Assembly: GCF_017873955.1 (NCBI RefSeq)
Contig: NZ_JAGGKS010000002.1
Coordinates: 1-64,000, forward strand
Source of the DNA: Sedimentibacter acidaminivorans
GTDB taxonomy: Bacteria > Bacillota > Clostridia > Tissierellales > Sedimentibacteraceae
Reading direction: 5' to 3'
Length of the DNA stretch: 64,000 nt
Shown: piece by piece, positions 7,987-16,506 of the stretch
How the letters are laid out: every line of letters starts with the position of its first letter
Position numbering within the stretch: position 1 is the stretch's first letter
Program-made: the position numbers and the translations under genes
The notes under the pieces: generated by a model
The model's database searches: none
Told to the model about the DNA's origin: nothing
The model's input: the letters and a program-made list of their open reading frames with translations, nothing else

Positions 7987-8910
7987 TTATTCAATTAATG
8001 CCGATACAATCCTTGCTGCTTCCGCATTTGTATAATCTCTTGGATATTCATTATTTCCTATATTATAAATATTTAGTACTTGAAGTAATATTCTCTGCAT
8101 ATTTCCATTTGGTTCATAGGAAATCATATTTGCTTCTAATAAAACTAAATCGTCATAGTCAATAGTAAGTCTATTTTCTAGAGCATTATATTTTTCTTGA
8201 TTTATTATATCATTAGATAAACTTAAGATATAAACTGGTTTATTTTGATCCATTATTGTTTGAACTTCTTGTTTTACATTAGCTACAACTCCTTTTGTAA
8301 TAGTTAAACCATCGCTATAATTTACCATTATATAAGTATTCTCATGATCATTTTCATTCATAATTGTTATTTCATCCTTCCATAAACTTTCAAAGTCTCC
8401 AGATGAATCTGATAATTTTTCCCAAAGCTCAATATTTTGACCAACAGCATAATTGTCGTCTAAATTAACAAATGGCAATGCTTCTCCATCCCACCTATAA
8501 AAATACTTTGCTTTAGCAGTTACAGATACAAAATCATCATTATTAAAAATAATACTTGCAAAGAATTTAGGTACCTTTTGATTAATTACTACCTCGACTA
8601 TTCCTTCATTTCTTTTAACGATAGGTAAAATCTCGGCTTCTTCTTCACTTAGTTTTGATTGTATATTTAAATTTGCATAGTTAATTGTATTAACTTTCAC
8701 ATCGTTATCACTGGTTAGTTCTGTAATTAGCATAGCACCTGCTAATGCAGCTGAATCAGCTGCATTCTGAAGTTTGTCTATTTGATATGTTTTATAGCCT
8801 AAATCGACTACAAATGCACCTATGCCAATCAAGGAAAACAATACCAAAATTAACAATACCATGCTTTGACCCGATTCATCTCTAAAAAACTGCTTATATT
8901 TTATCAACAT
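7987..8910 (-). CDS. TadG-like pilus-associated membrane protein (TadE/G N-terminal domain)
   Basis: About 307 residues. The N-terminus has a positively charged head, then DESGQSMVLLILVLFSLIGI, a single membrane helix of the TadE/TadG class, followed by KLQNAADSAALAGA, typical of TadG-like proteins. The rest is a predicted extracytoplasmic domain without a recognised family. GAGGTG seven bases before the ATG at 8910 fixes the start; a TTG at 8925 in the same frame overlaps the ribosome site. It is the last gene of the Tad operon and probably acts as a minor pseudopilin or envelope component of the pilus. Confidence 0.8.
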   Translation of the reverse strand: MLIKYKQFFRDESGQSMVLLILVLFSLIGIGAFVVDLGYKTYQIDKLQNAADSAALAGAMLITELTSDNDVKVNTINYANLNIQSKLSEEEAEILPIVKRNEGIVEVVINQKVPKFFASIIFNNDDFVSVTAKAKYFYRWDGEALPFVNLDDNYAVGQNIELWEKLSDSSGDFESLWKDEITIMNENDHENTYIMVNYSDGLTITKGVVANVKQEVQTIMDQNKPVYILSLSNDIINQEKYNALENRLTIDYDDLVLLEANMISYEPNGNMQRILLQVLNIYNIGNNEYPRDYTNAEAARIVSALIE

Positions 8911-8937
8911 TATACTACACCTCAATATATAATTAAA

Positions 8938-9981
8938 TTACTCGGCAATTTCCCTTATTTCATTATTAATACTCTTTATACCTTCTAAATTTTTGTTTTT
9001 TTCAATTTCAAGTTTAAATAATGAAAATTCTGACTCAGCATCGCTTAATTTCCTTTGAGCTATATATTTATCTATTAATACATTTGATTTCTCATTTATA
9101 AGCATAATTGTATTTTTATATTCTTTTTCTAACTGACTTTTCAAATTATCATTGGATAATATTAATTTTTCATTTTGAACATTTAATCCTTCTACTGTTT
9201 TTGATAAGTTGTTTATATTTAATTTAAGTACATGAATTTCATTTGTCAATGTATCAATTGTTTCGTCTTTCAATAAATTATTCGAATTTAGTTTTGATAT
9301 CACATCCGTTTGCGCTGACAGTTGTTCCGTCAACTCATTTACTTTGAATGACAATTGTGAAACATTTCTCTCAGACATAACACCTTTTAAATATCTACTT
9401 TCATTTTTTTCTACCTCCAACTGACTATAAAGGTCTGCCACTATATCTCTTTGTTTTTTAGACTCTAATTTCTCTGATTTTAATATTTGTTTTTGTGCTT
9501 CAGTTTCTTTTATTGAATGTTCTAACTTTAATTGTAAATCTTCCTTATCCTTTTCCTGCTGTATTATTCTTTTTTCTAAAATATTTTTTTCTCTATTTGT
9601 AGCCTTTACTTCTTCTTCATATTTTTCAACATTACCTTTTAATGACATTAAATCTTGTGCAGAAAATTCAGAATCATTAAGCTTTATATTTCTAAATGAT
9701 TCAGCTAAATTATCATACTCCGCAGAAATTCTGTTGTATTTTGCTAACAAAGAATCATTGTTTTTTTTTATACTCTCTTTTTCTTCAAACAAATCTTGAA
9801 GGTTTCTAGCAAATGTTTCTTGTGATAATTTTTGTTGTTGACGCAAAACATATAAATAATCTTGTACAGATTTTTTAGTATAACCACCAATTGATTTCTT
9901 TAAATACTGTTCTAAATCAGACTCTAGTGTTTTATCACGAAACATTTCATCTATATCAATATTTATGTTCTCACTCATCAT
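8938..9981 (-). CDS. DivIVA-like coiled-coil protein of the Tad locus
   Basis: About 347 residues, cytoplasmic and almost entirely coiled coil from residue 45 onward (long runs of Glu, Lys, Asn and Leu heptads). The N-terminus carries SIGGYTKKSVQDYLYVLRQQ, which resembles the GYxxxxVDxFL membrane-curvature motif of DivIVA/GpsB proteins, though less clearly than in true DivIVA. GGGAG before ATG 9981 (with ATG 9978 next to it) decides the start. It lies 27 bases before the TadG-like gene and after the DUF192 gene in the same operon. I infer a scaffold that positions the pilus machine, perhaps at a cell pole. Confidence 0.6.
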   Translation of the reverse strand: MMSENINIDIDEMFRDKTLESDLEQYLKKSIGGYTKKSVQDYLYVLRQQQKLSQETFARNLQDLFEEKESIKKNNDSLLAKYNRISAEYDNLAESFRNIKLNDSEFSAQDLMSLKGNVEKYEEEVKATNREKNILEKRIIQQEKDKEDLQLKLEHSIKETEAQKQILKSEKLESKKQRDIVADLYSQLEVEKNESRYLKGVMSERNVSQLSFKVNELTEQLSAQTDVISKLNSNNLLKDETIDTLTNEIHVLKLNINNLSKTVEGLNVQNEKLILSNDNLKSQLEKEYKNTIMLINEKSNVLIDKYIAQRKLSDAESEFSLFKLEIEKNKNLEGIKSINNEIREIAE

Positions 9982-10022
9982 TTTTCTCCCACTTTGCAAT
10001 ATTTCATATTAATATTATAGTA

Positions 10023-10349
10023 TTATTCCAATAAAATTTTATCTCCTATAAATACCCCATTTGCAGAACCAACGGCTAATTCTAATACATTAGCTGCTTT
10101 TCTAACCCTTTTTCCTATTTTCCAAGGTTTTATTGTCTCTATGTGCAATACATCCATGTTTTCCGAAAGATAAACTACATCCATTGGAAATTTCATAAAA
10201 AAGCTATGAATTGAATTACATTTCACCAGTAGCAATCCTTCTTTTTTATCAAGATACTTTCTACCCATTAATCCAATAAAACGAGATGTAAAATTATTAG
10301 CTATACTTAATTCATCAGTTATCATAATACCTTTACAATATATTCTCAC
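10023..10349 (-). CDS. DUF192 family protein
   Basis: A 108-residue protein matching DUF192 across its length: FIGLMGRKYLDKKEGLLLV, NSIHSFFMKFPMDVVYL, and the closing ELAVGSANGVFIGDKI. No signal peptide is seen. It starts with GTG immediately after the stop of tadC, with GGAGG located inside the last codons of tadC, so the two genes are translationally coupled. The biochemical function of DUF192 is unknown. Its place between tadC and the coiled-coil gene suggests a role tied to the pilus system. Confidence 0.85.
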   Translation of the reverse strand: MRIYCKGIMITDELSIANNFTSRFIGLMGRKYLDKKEGLLLVKCNSIHSFFMKFPMDVVYLSENMDVLHIETIKPWKIGKRVRKAANVLELAVGSANGVFIGDKILLE

Positions 10350-11282
10350 TTACATTCCTCCAAACATTTCAATAATTTTAATAACAGCGGGTCCTAACAA
10401 AACAATAAAAATAACTGGAAAGATAAACAATACCATAGGCAACAACATTTTAATTGAAATTTTCATCGCCCTCTCCTCAACTTTATTTCTTCTATTTTGA
10501 CGTATGGCTGCGGCCTGAGTCCGAAGCACATTCTTCAAAGATATCCCCATCTTTCCTGCTTGAATTACAGCTCCAGTAAAAGATTTCATATCATCTATAT
10601 CACATCTTTCGCCAAGCAATACTAAAGCATCCCTTCTACTTCTTCCCATGGTCATTTCTCTATAACAGATATTTAGCTCATCGAGTAAGGGACCTTTAAA
10701 ATTATTAATAACATGTGACATAGCTTGTTCAAATGCTAAACCAGCTTCTACATTTACACTAATCATATCTAGAACATCGGGCATTTGACTTTCTAAACGT
10801 TCCTTTCTTTTTTTTATACGACTCATTAAATTAAAGCGCATTACAGTATAAGATGCATATACACCAAATAATGCCATGAATACAATAGTTATTATGTTAA
10901 ATTGAAACAATAAACCAATAATCACAAATATAATTGATATTGTAGTTATTACAATCATTCTTATTACCAAGTATTCATTTGGCATTATTATCATACCTGC
11001 TTGTCTTAATATTTTTCTTAAGCTATCATCTTTTTTAGTATTTTTAGTATTTTTAGGTAAATGCTTTGTAAGCAATTTTATAACATACTCTAATTTTTGT
11101 TTAGCAAAACGTTCATATAATGATTTATTTAAATCCTCGTCTAAATCAACATTTTTTTGTTTGAACGAAATATTATATAACCGTTTATTAATCATGTCAT
11201 AGTCTATGCCACGTTTATACAGCAGTATAACTAAAATACAAAAAATCAGTAGCCCACCAAATATAGAAATAATAATAGCCAT
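10350..11282 (-). CDS. tadC: Tad pilus inner-membrane platform protein TadC
   Basis: A 310-residue polytopic membrane protein of the type II secretion F (GspF) fold. An N-terminal helix is followed by two helices near residues 105-150, a cytoplasmic four-helix domain (MPDVLDMISVNVEAGLAFEQ, MGRSRRDALVLLGER, GKMGISLKNVLRTQA) and a C-terminal helix (MLLPMVLFIFPVIFIVLLGP). With TadB it forms the membrane platform on which the TadA ATPase drives pilus assembly. It follows tadB by 7 bases and is coupled to the DUF192 gene. Confidence 0.9.
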   Translation of the reverse strand: MAIIISIFGGLLIFCILVILLYKRGIDYDMINKRLYNISFKQKNVDLDEDLNKSLYERFAKQKLEYVIKLLTKHLPKNTKNTKKDDSLRKILRQAGMIIMPNEYLVIRMIVITTISIIFVIIGLLFQFNIITIVFMALFGVYASYTVMRFNLMSRIKKRKERLESQMPDVLDMISVNVEAGLAFEQAMSHVINNFKGPLLDELNICYREMTMGRSRRDALVLLGERCDIDDMKSFTGAVIQAGKMGISLKNVLRTQAAAIRQNRRNKVEERAMKISIKMLLPMVLFIFPVIFIVLLGPAVIKIIEMFGGM

Positions 11283-11289
11283 ATATACC

Positions 11290-12237
11290 TCACACTTTTA
11301 TATTAACAATTTTATTAATTAAAACAAAACCAACTGTTTCAAGAACAACAGAAATACCAATCATAATTTTACCTAAATCCGATTCAAAAAAACCTTCAAA
11401 ATAAATTGGATTTATTAACATTATAATTAAAATTATCGCAATTGGTAAAGAACCTATAATTATTCCTGATACGCGCCCCTGAGCAGAAAACGTTCTAATT
11501 TCTTGCTTTATTCTAATTCTATCCCTAATAGTTGCAGATATAGTATCTAATATTTCAGATAAGTTACTACCTACTTGCGATGATATTAGTACAGCAGATA
11601 CTAAAAGCTCTAGATCCTTATTCTTAGTACGTTCTACCATATGATTTAAGGCATCCATTTGTTTAACACCATAATGAATTTCTCTTAATACTTTCGAAAA
11701 TTCCTTGGAAATGGGTGGTTGCATATCAATAGCTATACTTTCCATACCTTGCAAAAAAGTAAAACCACCTTTTAAACTGTTGCCTATGATTATTAACGCT
11801 TCTCCGAGTTGCTTGTTAAATAATTCATCACGCTTTTTTCTTGATTTAGTAACTATTATTGGAGGTATAGCAAATCCAATTATGCCTATAGCTGATGTAG
11901 TAATTATATTTACTCCCATAAAATCAATTATAATCATAGGCAAAATAGTTGAACTAACCCAAAAATAAATAAATTCTAAAGCGGTAAGCTTTATACCTGA
12001 TGATGCAATATAATTAGAAAATTCTTTATTAACAATCTTAATTCTATTTTTTTTCTTTTTGTGCTCTTCTTCATTTCGTTCTTTTATAAATTGTTCTTGT
12101 ACATCATTGGCTGTATTTTCTTTAAAATACTTTACAAGCCTATCTTTTTCTTTTACCTTCCCAGGTGACGACAAAACAATATTTATCATAAGATAGATGA
12201 AAATTGAACTAAATAAAGATATTAAATAAATCTGCAT
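11290..12237 (-). CDS. tadB: Tad pilus inner-membrane platform protein TadB
   Basis: A 315-residue membrane protein of the GspF fold, paralogous to TadC. An N-terminal helix precedes a charged cytoplasmic stretch (KEKDRLVKYF to NRIKIVNKEF), two central helices, the domain with GNSLKGGFTFLQGMESIA, IHYGVKQMDALNHM and SSQVGSNLSEILDTISATIR, then two C-terminal helices. Partner of TadC and TadA. GAGGTGAAG precedes the ATG, and tadA lies 10 bases upstream. Confidence 0.92.
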   Translation of the reverse strand: MQIYLISLFSSIFIYLMINIVLSSPGKVKEKDRLVKYFKENTANDVQEQFIKERNEEEHKKKKNRIKIVNKEFSNYIASSGIKLTALEFIYFWVSSTILPMIIIDFMGVNIITTSAIGIIGFAIPPIIVTKSRKKRDELFNKQLGEALIIIGNSLKGGFTFLQGMESIAIDMQPPISKEFSKVLREIHYGVKQMDALNHMVERTKNKDLELLVSAVLISSQVGSNLSEILDTISATIRDRIRIKQEIRTFSAQGRVSGIIIGSLPIAIILIIMLINPIYFEGFFESDLGKIMIGISVVLETVGFVLINKIVNIKV

Positions 12238-12247
12238 AACTTCACCT

Positions 12248-13603
12248 CTAATTCACAAACCAATCATCTCTAACTAGTACGCCACTAGATGAAAGCTTCT
12301 CAATAAAATTGGGTCTTATTCCAGTTGATATAAAATTACCTCTAATTTTACCAAACGAATCCACTCCCTCAGTTCTATAAGTGAAAATATCTTGAAGTGT
12401 AATAGTATCTCCTTCTATACCAACTATCTCAGTAATATTTACAACTTTCCTTGACCCATCTTTTAGCCTAGATTGATGAACTATTATATCTAGTGCTGAA
12501 TGAATTTGCTCTCGTATAGCTCTGACAGGTAAATCCATTCCAGACATAAGAACCATTGTTTCCAAGCGAGACATAAGCTCTCTTGGTGAATTGGCATGTG
12601 CTGTTGTTAAAGAACCATCATGTCCCGTATTCATAGCTTGAAGCATATCTAATGTTTCTCCAGAACGAACCTCTCCTACTATTATTCTATCAGGCCTCAT
12701 TCTAAGTGCATTTCTTACTAAATCCCTTATTGAAATTTGACCCACCCCCTCAATATTAGGGGGTCTACTTTCCAATGTTACAACATGGTCTTGAACTAAT
12801 TGAAGTTCCGCAGCATCTTCTATAGTAACTATGCGTTCATTTTTAGGAATATATCCTGATAGCATATTAAGCAATGTTGTTTTACCACTGCCAGTACCAC
12901 CTGCTACAATAATATTCAATTTACCTTTAACGCATGCTTCTAAGAAAGACACCATCTTAGGTGAAATAGAATTATACTTTATAAGATCACTAGCATTTAG
13001 TGGTTTTTTAGAAAATTTACGTATTGTAATTGTAGGACCATTTAGTGCAAGTGGTGGAATTACAGCATTAAATCTGGAACCGTCAGACAATCTAGCATCA
13101 ACCATAGGACTTGATTCATCAACTCGTCTTCCTACCGAAGACACAATACGATTAATAACATTCATCAAATGCCCATCATCTCGAAAAACCACTTGAGAAA
13201 GTTCCAATTTTCCTTTTCTTTCTACATAGATTCTGTGAGGACCATTTACCATAATTTCACTAATTTCAGAATCATTCAACAATTGTTCTAAAGGACCTAA
13301 ACCCATTACATCACTGTATATTTCTTTTAAAAGTCTCGCTTTTTCAGACCTAGACATGCTTGAAGCTCTCTCATCTACAATGGACTCCATTTTCATCATT
13401 AACTGTTCTTCTTGTTCTTCCTTTATATTTAAAAGACTTACATCATCTTGATTTATTGTTTCTATGAATTCTTTATGGACCGCTTCTTTTAACTCAATAT
13501 ATTCATCATTAAAAGTAATATTATTATTCTTTATAGGTATATCCAATAATTGTTCATTACTATTATTTGACTTAATTTTCTCCATGCGATCAAGCAATCC
13601 CAA
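12248..13603 (-). CDS. tadA: Tad pilus assembly ATPase TadA (CpaF)
   Basis: A 451-residue secretion ATPase of the type II/IV (VirB11/GspE) superfamily that powers pilin polymerisation at the cytoplasmic membrane. Visible motifs are the CpaF N-domain GPLEQLLNDSEISEIMVNG, Walker A GGTGSGKTT near residues 235-243, the Asp box TIEDAAELQ, Walker B region RIIVGEVRSGE and the His box GHDGSLTTAHA. The first 60 residues are low in complexity. The start is TTG at 13603, with GAGGTG eight bases upstream. It sits between tadZ and tadB. Confidence 0.94.
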   Translation of the reverse strand: MGLLDRMEKIKSNNSNEQLLDIPIKNNNITFNDEYIELKEAVHKEFIETINQDDVSLLNIKEEQEEQLMMKMESIVDERASSMSRSEKARLLKEIYSDVMGLGPLEQLLNDSEISEIMVNGPHRIYVERKGKLELSQVVFRDDGHLMNVINRIVSSVGRRVDESSPMVDARLSDGSRFNAVIPPLALNGPTITIRKFSKKPLNASDLIKYNSISPKMVSFLEACVKGKLNIIVAGGTGSGKTTLLNMLSGYIPKNERIVTIEDAAELQLVQDHVVTLESRPPNIEGVGQISIRDLVRNALRMRPDRIIVGEVRSGETLDMLQAMNTGHDGSLTTAHANSPRELMSRLETMVLMSGMDLPVRAIREQIHSALDIIVHQSRLKDGSRKVVNITEIVGIEGDTITLQDIFTYRTEGVDSFGKIRGNFISTGIRPNFIEKLSSSGVLVRDDWFVN

Positions 13604-13636
13604 ATTATTCTCACCTCACTTCTAAAAGTTCTTTTT

Positions 13637-14827
13637 TTAAAATAAACCTAATACCTTATTTTTCTTTTTTTTGTTCAAAATATCGTAATTTGCTGACCCA
13701 TTCAATAATAGTTCTACTAGTTCAGAGATTGATTGGCTAAGTTGACTTTTAGGTGCTCCTATTACAAAAGGTATACCTCTATTAAGAGCATTTACCGCAA
13801 TTTTGTAATCACTTGGCATTTTTGCCCAAATTGGATAACCAATGATTCTCTTTACATCATTTATAGTTATAGTGTTCATATCAACTGCTCTATTTACAAT
13901 AATCCTTAATTTATCTGTTTGTTGTAGTGATTCTAAAATTGAAATACTCAATTTAGAATTTTTAAGTATGGAGATATCTAATCCCGTTACAAAAAATATA
14001 AGCGATGAAGACTCTATGGCAGTCATAGTAATTTCTGTAAAAGAAGGAGCAGTATCAATTATTACATAGTCATAATATGTTCTTAAAAGACTTAACAAAC
14101 TTTGAACTTTTTCAGCGGAAACTAATTCAGCATATTCAGGACTTTTAGGTGCACATAAAACATGCACTCCACTTGAATGAACAGACATGTAACTTCTAAC
14201 AGAATCTATATTTGGAATTATTACGTCTTGAACTAATTCAGTAATAGTGTCTTTAGGTTCTATATCTAAAAAAATATGCAAATCTCCAAATTGTAAATTC
14301 AAGTCAACCAAAACTACTTTTTTTCTTTTTGCTGCAAGCTTTACCGCTAAATTTGCAGCTATGGTACTTTTTCCAAGTCCACCTTTTGCTCCAAAAACAG
14401 TTACAACTGTGGATGACCATACCAATGTTTCATTATTACTAAGTGCTTTGATTCGAATTGATTCATTATTATAAACAGACTTTATATATTCTGCGAAGTC
14501 TTTAGCTGATGTAGGAAATTCAATTACATTATGACATCCAACCTTTATTGAACTTTGCATAATTTCTACATCTATATGTTCTGCTACTAAAATTACAAAA
14601 GTTCGAGGTCTATGAAGTATTATTCTTTCAGCTAAATTCAAAACATCTGTATCACCTGCCCCTAACGTCATAATTATTATATTAGGAGATGTATTTTCAA
14701 TTTTATCAAGTGCCAAAGACCCACCCGCAGATTCACCAATAACTGAAAGTTCCTCATCATTTATCATTTTTTTAATTGCACTAAGATTTCTTTCCATTTT
14801 ACTAATAAGTAAAATACTTATTTTCAT
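13637..14827 (-). CDS. tadZ: TadZ/CpaE-like pilus localisation ATPase with pseudo-receiver domain
   Basis: About 396 residues. Residues 1-120 form a response-regulator-like domain, but the strand that normally holds the phosphorylated Asp reads NIIIMTLGAGD, so it is probably a pseudo-receiver. The rest is a MinD/ParA-type ATPase with a deviant Walker A, FGAKGGLGKSTIAANLA, then VVLVDLNLQFGDLHIF and YDYVIIDTAPSFTE. TadZ proteins place the Tad machine within the cell. AGGGTG before ATG 14827 is favoured over a GTG at 14839. It follows cpaB by about 20 bases. Confidence 0.9.
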   Translation of the reverse strand: MKISILLISKMERNLSAIKKMINDEELSVIGESAGGSLALDKIENTSPNIIIMTLGAGDTDVLNLAERIILHRPRTFVILVAEHIDVEIMQSSIKVGCHNVIEFPTSAKDFAEYIKSVYNNESIRIKALSNNETLVWSSTVVTVFGAKGGLGKSTIAANLAVKLAAKRKKVVLVDLNLQFGDLHIFLDIEPKDTITELVQDVIIPNIDSVRSYMSVHSSGVHVLCAPKSPEYAELVSAEKVQSLLSLLRTYYDYVIIDTAPSFTEITMTAIESSSLIFFVTGLDISILKNSKLSISILESLQQTDKLRIIVNRAVDMNTITINDVKRIIGYPIWAKMPSDYKIAVNALNRGIPFVIGAPKSQLSQSISELVELLLNGSANYDILNKKKKNKVLGLF

Positions 14828-14848
14828 AACTATATTCACCCTATTCCT

Positions 14849-15583
14849 TTAATTAATTATTATATCGTCGTAAAGTATACTTGGCAGAGAAGTAATACCA
14901 TCATCTAGAGGAGATCTTAAAATTAATCTTAGCTGCCCTTTGTATTCTGACAAACTAATTTTCATGGCTTGCATAGGCGTTACCTGCAACGTAACAGAAG
15001 TATATGCTACACCATCCTCATTTAGTGTTTTGCCATCTTGGGATAATACGTTATCAACTGCAAGAACTGTTATATTTTCAGCTAACATAGTTGTATAATA
15101 CTTAGTTTTATCATCACCTTCAGCTTGTGAATCTACTTTTTCAAATTGTGCTATTACATCAACAGTATTTTTAGGCTTAATCATGCCTGATAATCCTGAT
15201 AAATTTCCTACACCAATTGTTATAGCACGTGTTCCCTTCTTTATTTCATATGCTAAGGTTCCATTACCACTGTCCCCGTCTACTGAAATCAATTTAGTTG
15301 ACAAAATTTGCTCTCCAATCATAATTTCAGAACTAGATACCTTTCCTATAGCAAGATTTGTTTCATCAATAGCATCAGCATGTACTGCCTCTACTGGTAA
15401 ATCAATAGTTTTTAACATGTCTTCTGTAATTATTGTATTAGGAATAATGTCTATTGATGCAATTATCACAGCAGTCTTTGTTACTTCCACATTAACAGGT
15501 TTACTTATTGAAGTTAAAAAATTATATAATAAAACAGCAACAATTATCGCTGAAATTAATGCTAAAATCTTTACTTTTTTCAT
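14849..15583 (-). CDS. cpaB: CpaB/RcpC-family Flp pilus assembly protein (SAF domain)
   Basis: A 244-residue protein with an N-terminal membrane anchor (ILALISAIIVAVLLYNFL), then a SAF domain starting ASIDIIPNTIITEDMLKTID, and the RcpC/CpaB core with KKGTRAITIGVGNLSGLSGM, IKPKNTVDVIAQFE and a C-terminal LSEYKGQLRLILRSP. In diderms it works with the secretin; here no secretin gene exists, so it probably handles cell-wall passage or pilus stability outside the membrane. AGGAGATAACA before ATG overlaps the stop region of the TadE gene. Confidence 0.9.
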   Translation of the reverse strand: MKKVKILALISAIIVAVLLYNFLTSISKPVNVEVTKTAVIIASIDIIPNTIITEDMLKTIDLPVEAVHADAIDETNLAIGKVSSSEIMIGEQILSTKLISVDGDSGNGTLAYEIKKGTRAITIGVGNLSGLSGMIKPKNTVDVIAQFEKVDSQAEGDDKTKYYTTMLAENITVLAVDNVLSQDGKTLNEDGVAYTSVTLQVTPMQAMKISLSEYKGQLRLILRSPLDDGITSLPSILYDDIIIN

Positions 15584-15592
15584 TGTTATCTC

Positions 15593-15985
15593 CTAATATT
15601 CAAGTTTCATGATGCATGTTGATTCGAGAGTGAATGTATCTCCTACAATAGCAGATAGAAATGGTGTAATCACAAATATATCAGACTCTAAGTAAACGGT
15701 TATACTTTCATTTGATTTACTAACATTAACATTATTACTTTTTAACGTTGGAGCCCTATTATTAATTATTTCCTCTGCTTTAATTGTAGCATTAACAATA
15801 GTCATTTTATCAATATTATAGTGAATTGCATTGTACCTAGCAGCTTCTCTACATGCATTATCAGCTAATATCTGGTTACCAAAAATCCATCCAAAGTCAA
15901 TTATACCAGCAATCAGAAATATTAATATAGGTAGCACTAATGCAAATTCAACCATTGCTTGACCATCTTCTTTTTTTATAAACAT
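15593..15985 (-). CDS. tadE: TadE-like minor pilin
   Basis: A 130-residue TadE-family protein. A short cationic head and EDGQAMVEFALVLPILIFLI give the prepilin-like cleavage region and membrane helix; IIDFGWIFGNQILADNACREAARYNA is the family's conserved continuation. The C-terminal part is extracytoplasmic. GGTGG seven bases before the ATG is its ribosome site. It is the first gene after the pilin, separated from it by a terminator-like hairpin. Confidence 0.9.
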   Translation of the reverse strand: MFIKKEDGQAMVEFALVLPILIFLIAGIIDFGWIFGNQILADNACREAARYNAIHYNIDKMTIVNATIKAEEIINNRAPTLKSNNVNVSKSNESITVYLESDIFVITPFLSAIVGDTFTLESTCIMKLEY

Positions 15986-16005
15986 TTTAGCACCACCATA
16001 TTTGC

Positions 16006-16050
16006 AAAAAGCACCGAACTCGAACGTAACGAAAGAGCCGGCGCTTTTTT
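16006..16050 (-). terminator. Leaky terminator/attenuator hairpin between the pilin gene and the assembly genes
   Basis: On the minus-strand RNA, GCGCCGGCUC pairs with GAGUUCGGUGC (two wobble pairs, one bulged U), extended by an A-run pairing with the following U-run. The stem is about 15 pairs with U residues after it. Placed between the major pilin and the rest of the operon, it should let pilin mRNA outnumber assembly mRNA. Confidence 0.6.
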
Positions 16051-16060
16051 TATTTAGCTT

Positions 16061-16234
16061 CTAAGGAGTTGTTGTAAGTTTACTTGCAGCATTATTAAAT
16101 ATACCCTTAACATTACCACCTAGCAATGTTAGAGCACCAATAACAACTACTGCTATAAGTGCTAGTATCAAACCATACTCAACCATTCCCTGTCCACTTT
16201 CTTCATTTTTTAACCAATTCATAAATTTTTTCAT
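16061..16234 (-). CDS. flp: Flp/Fap-type major pilin (type IVc prepilin)
   Basis: A 57-residue prepilin. The leader MKKFMNWLKNEESG is followed by QGMVEYGLILALIAVVVIGA: cleavage after SG leaves Glu at position 5 and Tyr at 6, the Flp pattern, inside the hydrophobic assembly helix. The mature pilin is only about 43 residues and ends NNAASKLTTTP. GGAGG six bases before the ATG at 16234 sets the start; a longer frame to 16279 lacks a ribosome site. It is the first gene downstream of the c-di-GMP riboswitch. Confidence 0.92.
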   Translation of the reverse strand: MKKFMNWLKNEESGQGMVEYGLILALIAVVVIGALTLLGGNVKGIFNNAASKLTTTP

Positions 16235-16318
16235 TTGTTTCCTCCAGGTTTTAGATTTTTTTAAAAATTTTAAACCCAAATTATGTATCAGAACCAGTGA
16301 AAAACAAATAATAATATA

Positions 16319-16345
16319 GAAAAAGATTAACTAATTATCTTTTTC
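16319..16345 (-). repeat. Leader hairpin between riboswitch terminator and pilin gene
   Basis: GAAAAAGAT and ATCTTTTTC form a perfect 9-bp stem with a 9-base loop in the pilin mRNA leader, about 85 bases before the pilin start. It may be a second weak terminator or a 5' stabilising stem for the processed pilin mRNA. Confidence 0.4.
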
Positions 16346-16353
16346 CTATAAAA

Positions 16354-16391
16354 TCAAAAAACTTTGCTGTATATAAATAAACAGCAAAGTT
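16354..16391 (-). terminator. Intrinsic terminator forming the expression platform of the riboswitch
   Basis: AACUUUGCUGU pairs perfectly with ACAGCAAAGUU (11 bp) and is followed by six U residues on the minus-strand transcript. It starts directly after the aptamer. Its first arm, AACUUUGC, is also complementary to GCAAAGUU at the 5' end of the aptamer (about 16483-16490), a plausible antiterminator pairing. Confidence 0.85.
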
Positions 16392-16404
16392 AACTTCACG
16401 TAAA

Positions 16405-16500
16405 TGTACAATTAAGTACAGCAACTGGCTATCATACCATAACTGGCTTAGACCCTATAGCTTTGCGTCATTTTCTTTAGAAAACTTTGCCTATTAAGTT
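16405..16500 (-). ncRNA. Cyclic di-GMP-I (GEMM-I) riboswitch aptamer
   Basis: The minus-strand RNA from about 16491 reads GGCAAAG, a short hairpin with a UAAA tetraloop, then UGACGCAAAGCUAUAGGGUC, UAAG, a second arm, and UAUGAUAGCCAGUUGC. The conserved GEMM-I elements GGCAAA, a tetraloop stem, GACGCAAAGC, GGGUCUAAG and AUGAUAGCCxGxUUGC all occur in order, as in known clostridial c-di-GMP-I sensors. It lies between a promoter and a terminator, upstream of the Flp pilin gene, and should gate transcription of the pilus operon. Whether c-di-GMP turns it on or off is not settled by the sequence. Confidence 0.88.
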
Positions 16501-16506
16501 ATAAAC

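Noticed and set aside
15183-15596. A 137-codon plus-strand frame opposite cpaB
   Set aside because: It lies fully antisense to a well-supported gene, has no ribosome site, and its residues mirror the complementary frame of CpaB.
16405-16500. Assignment as a c-di-GMP-II riboswitch
   Set aside because: The GACGCAAAGC and GGGUCUAAG elements are those of class I (GEMM-I); the class II pseudoknot motifs are not seen.
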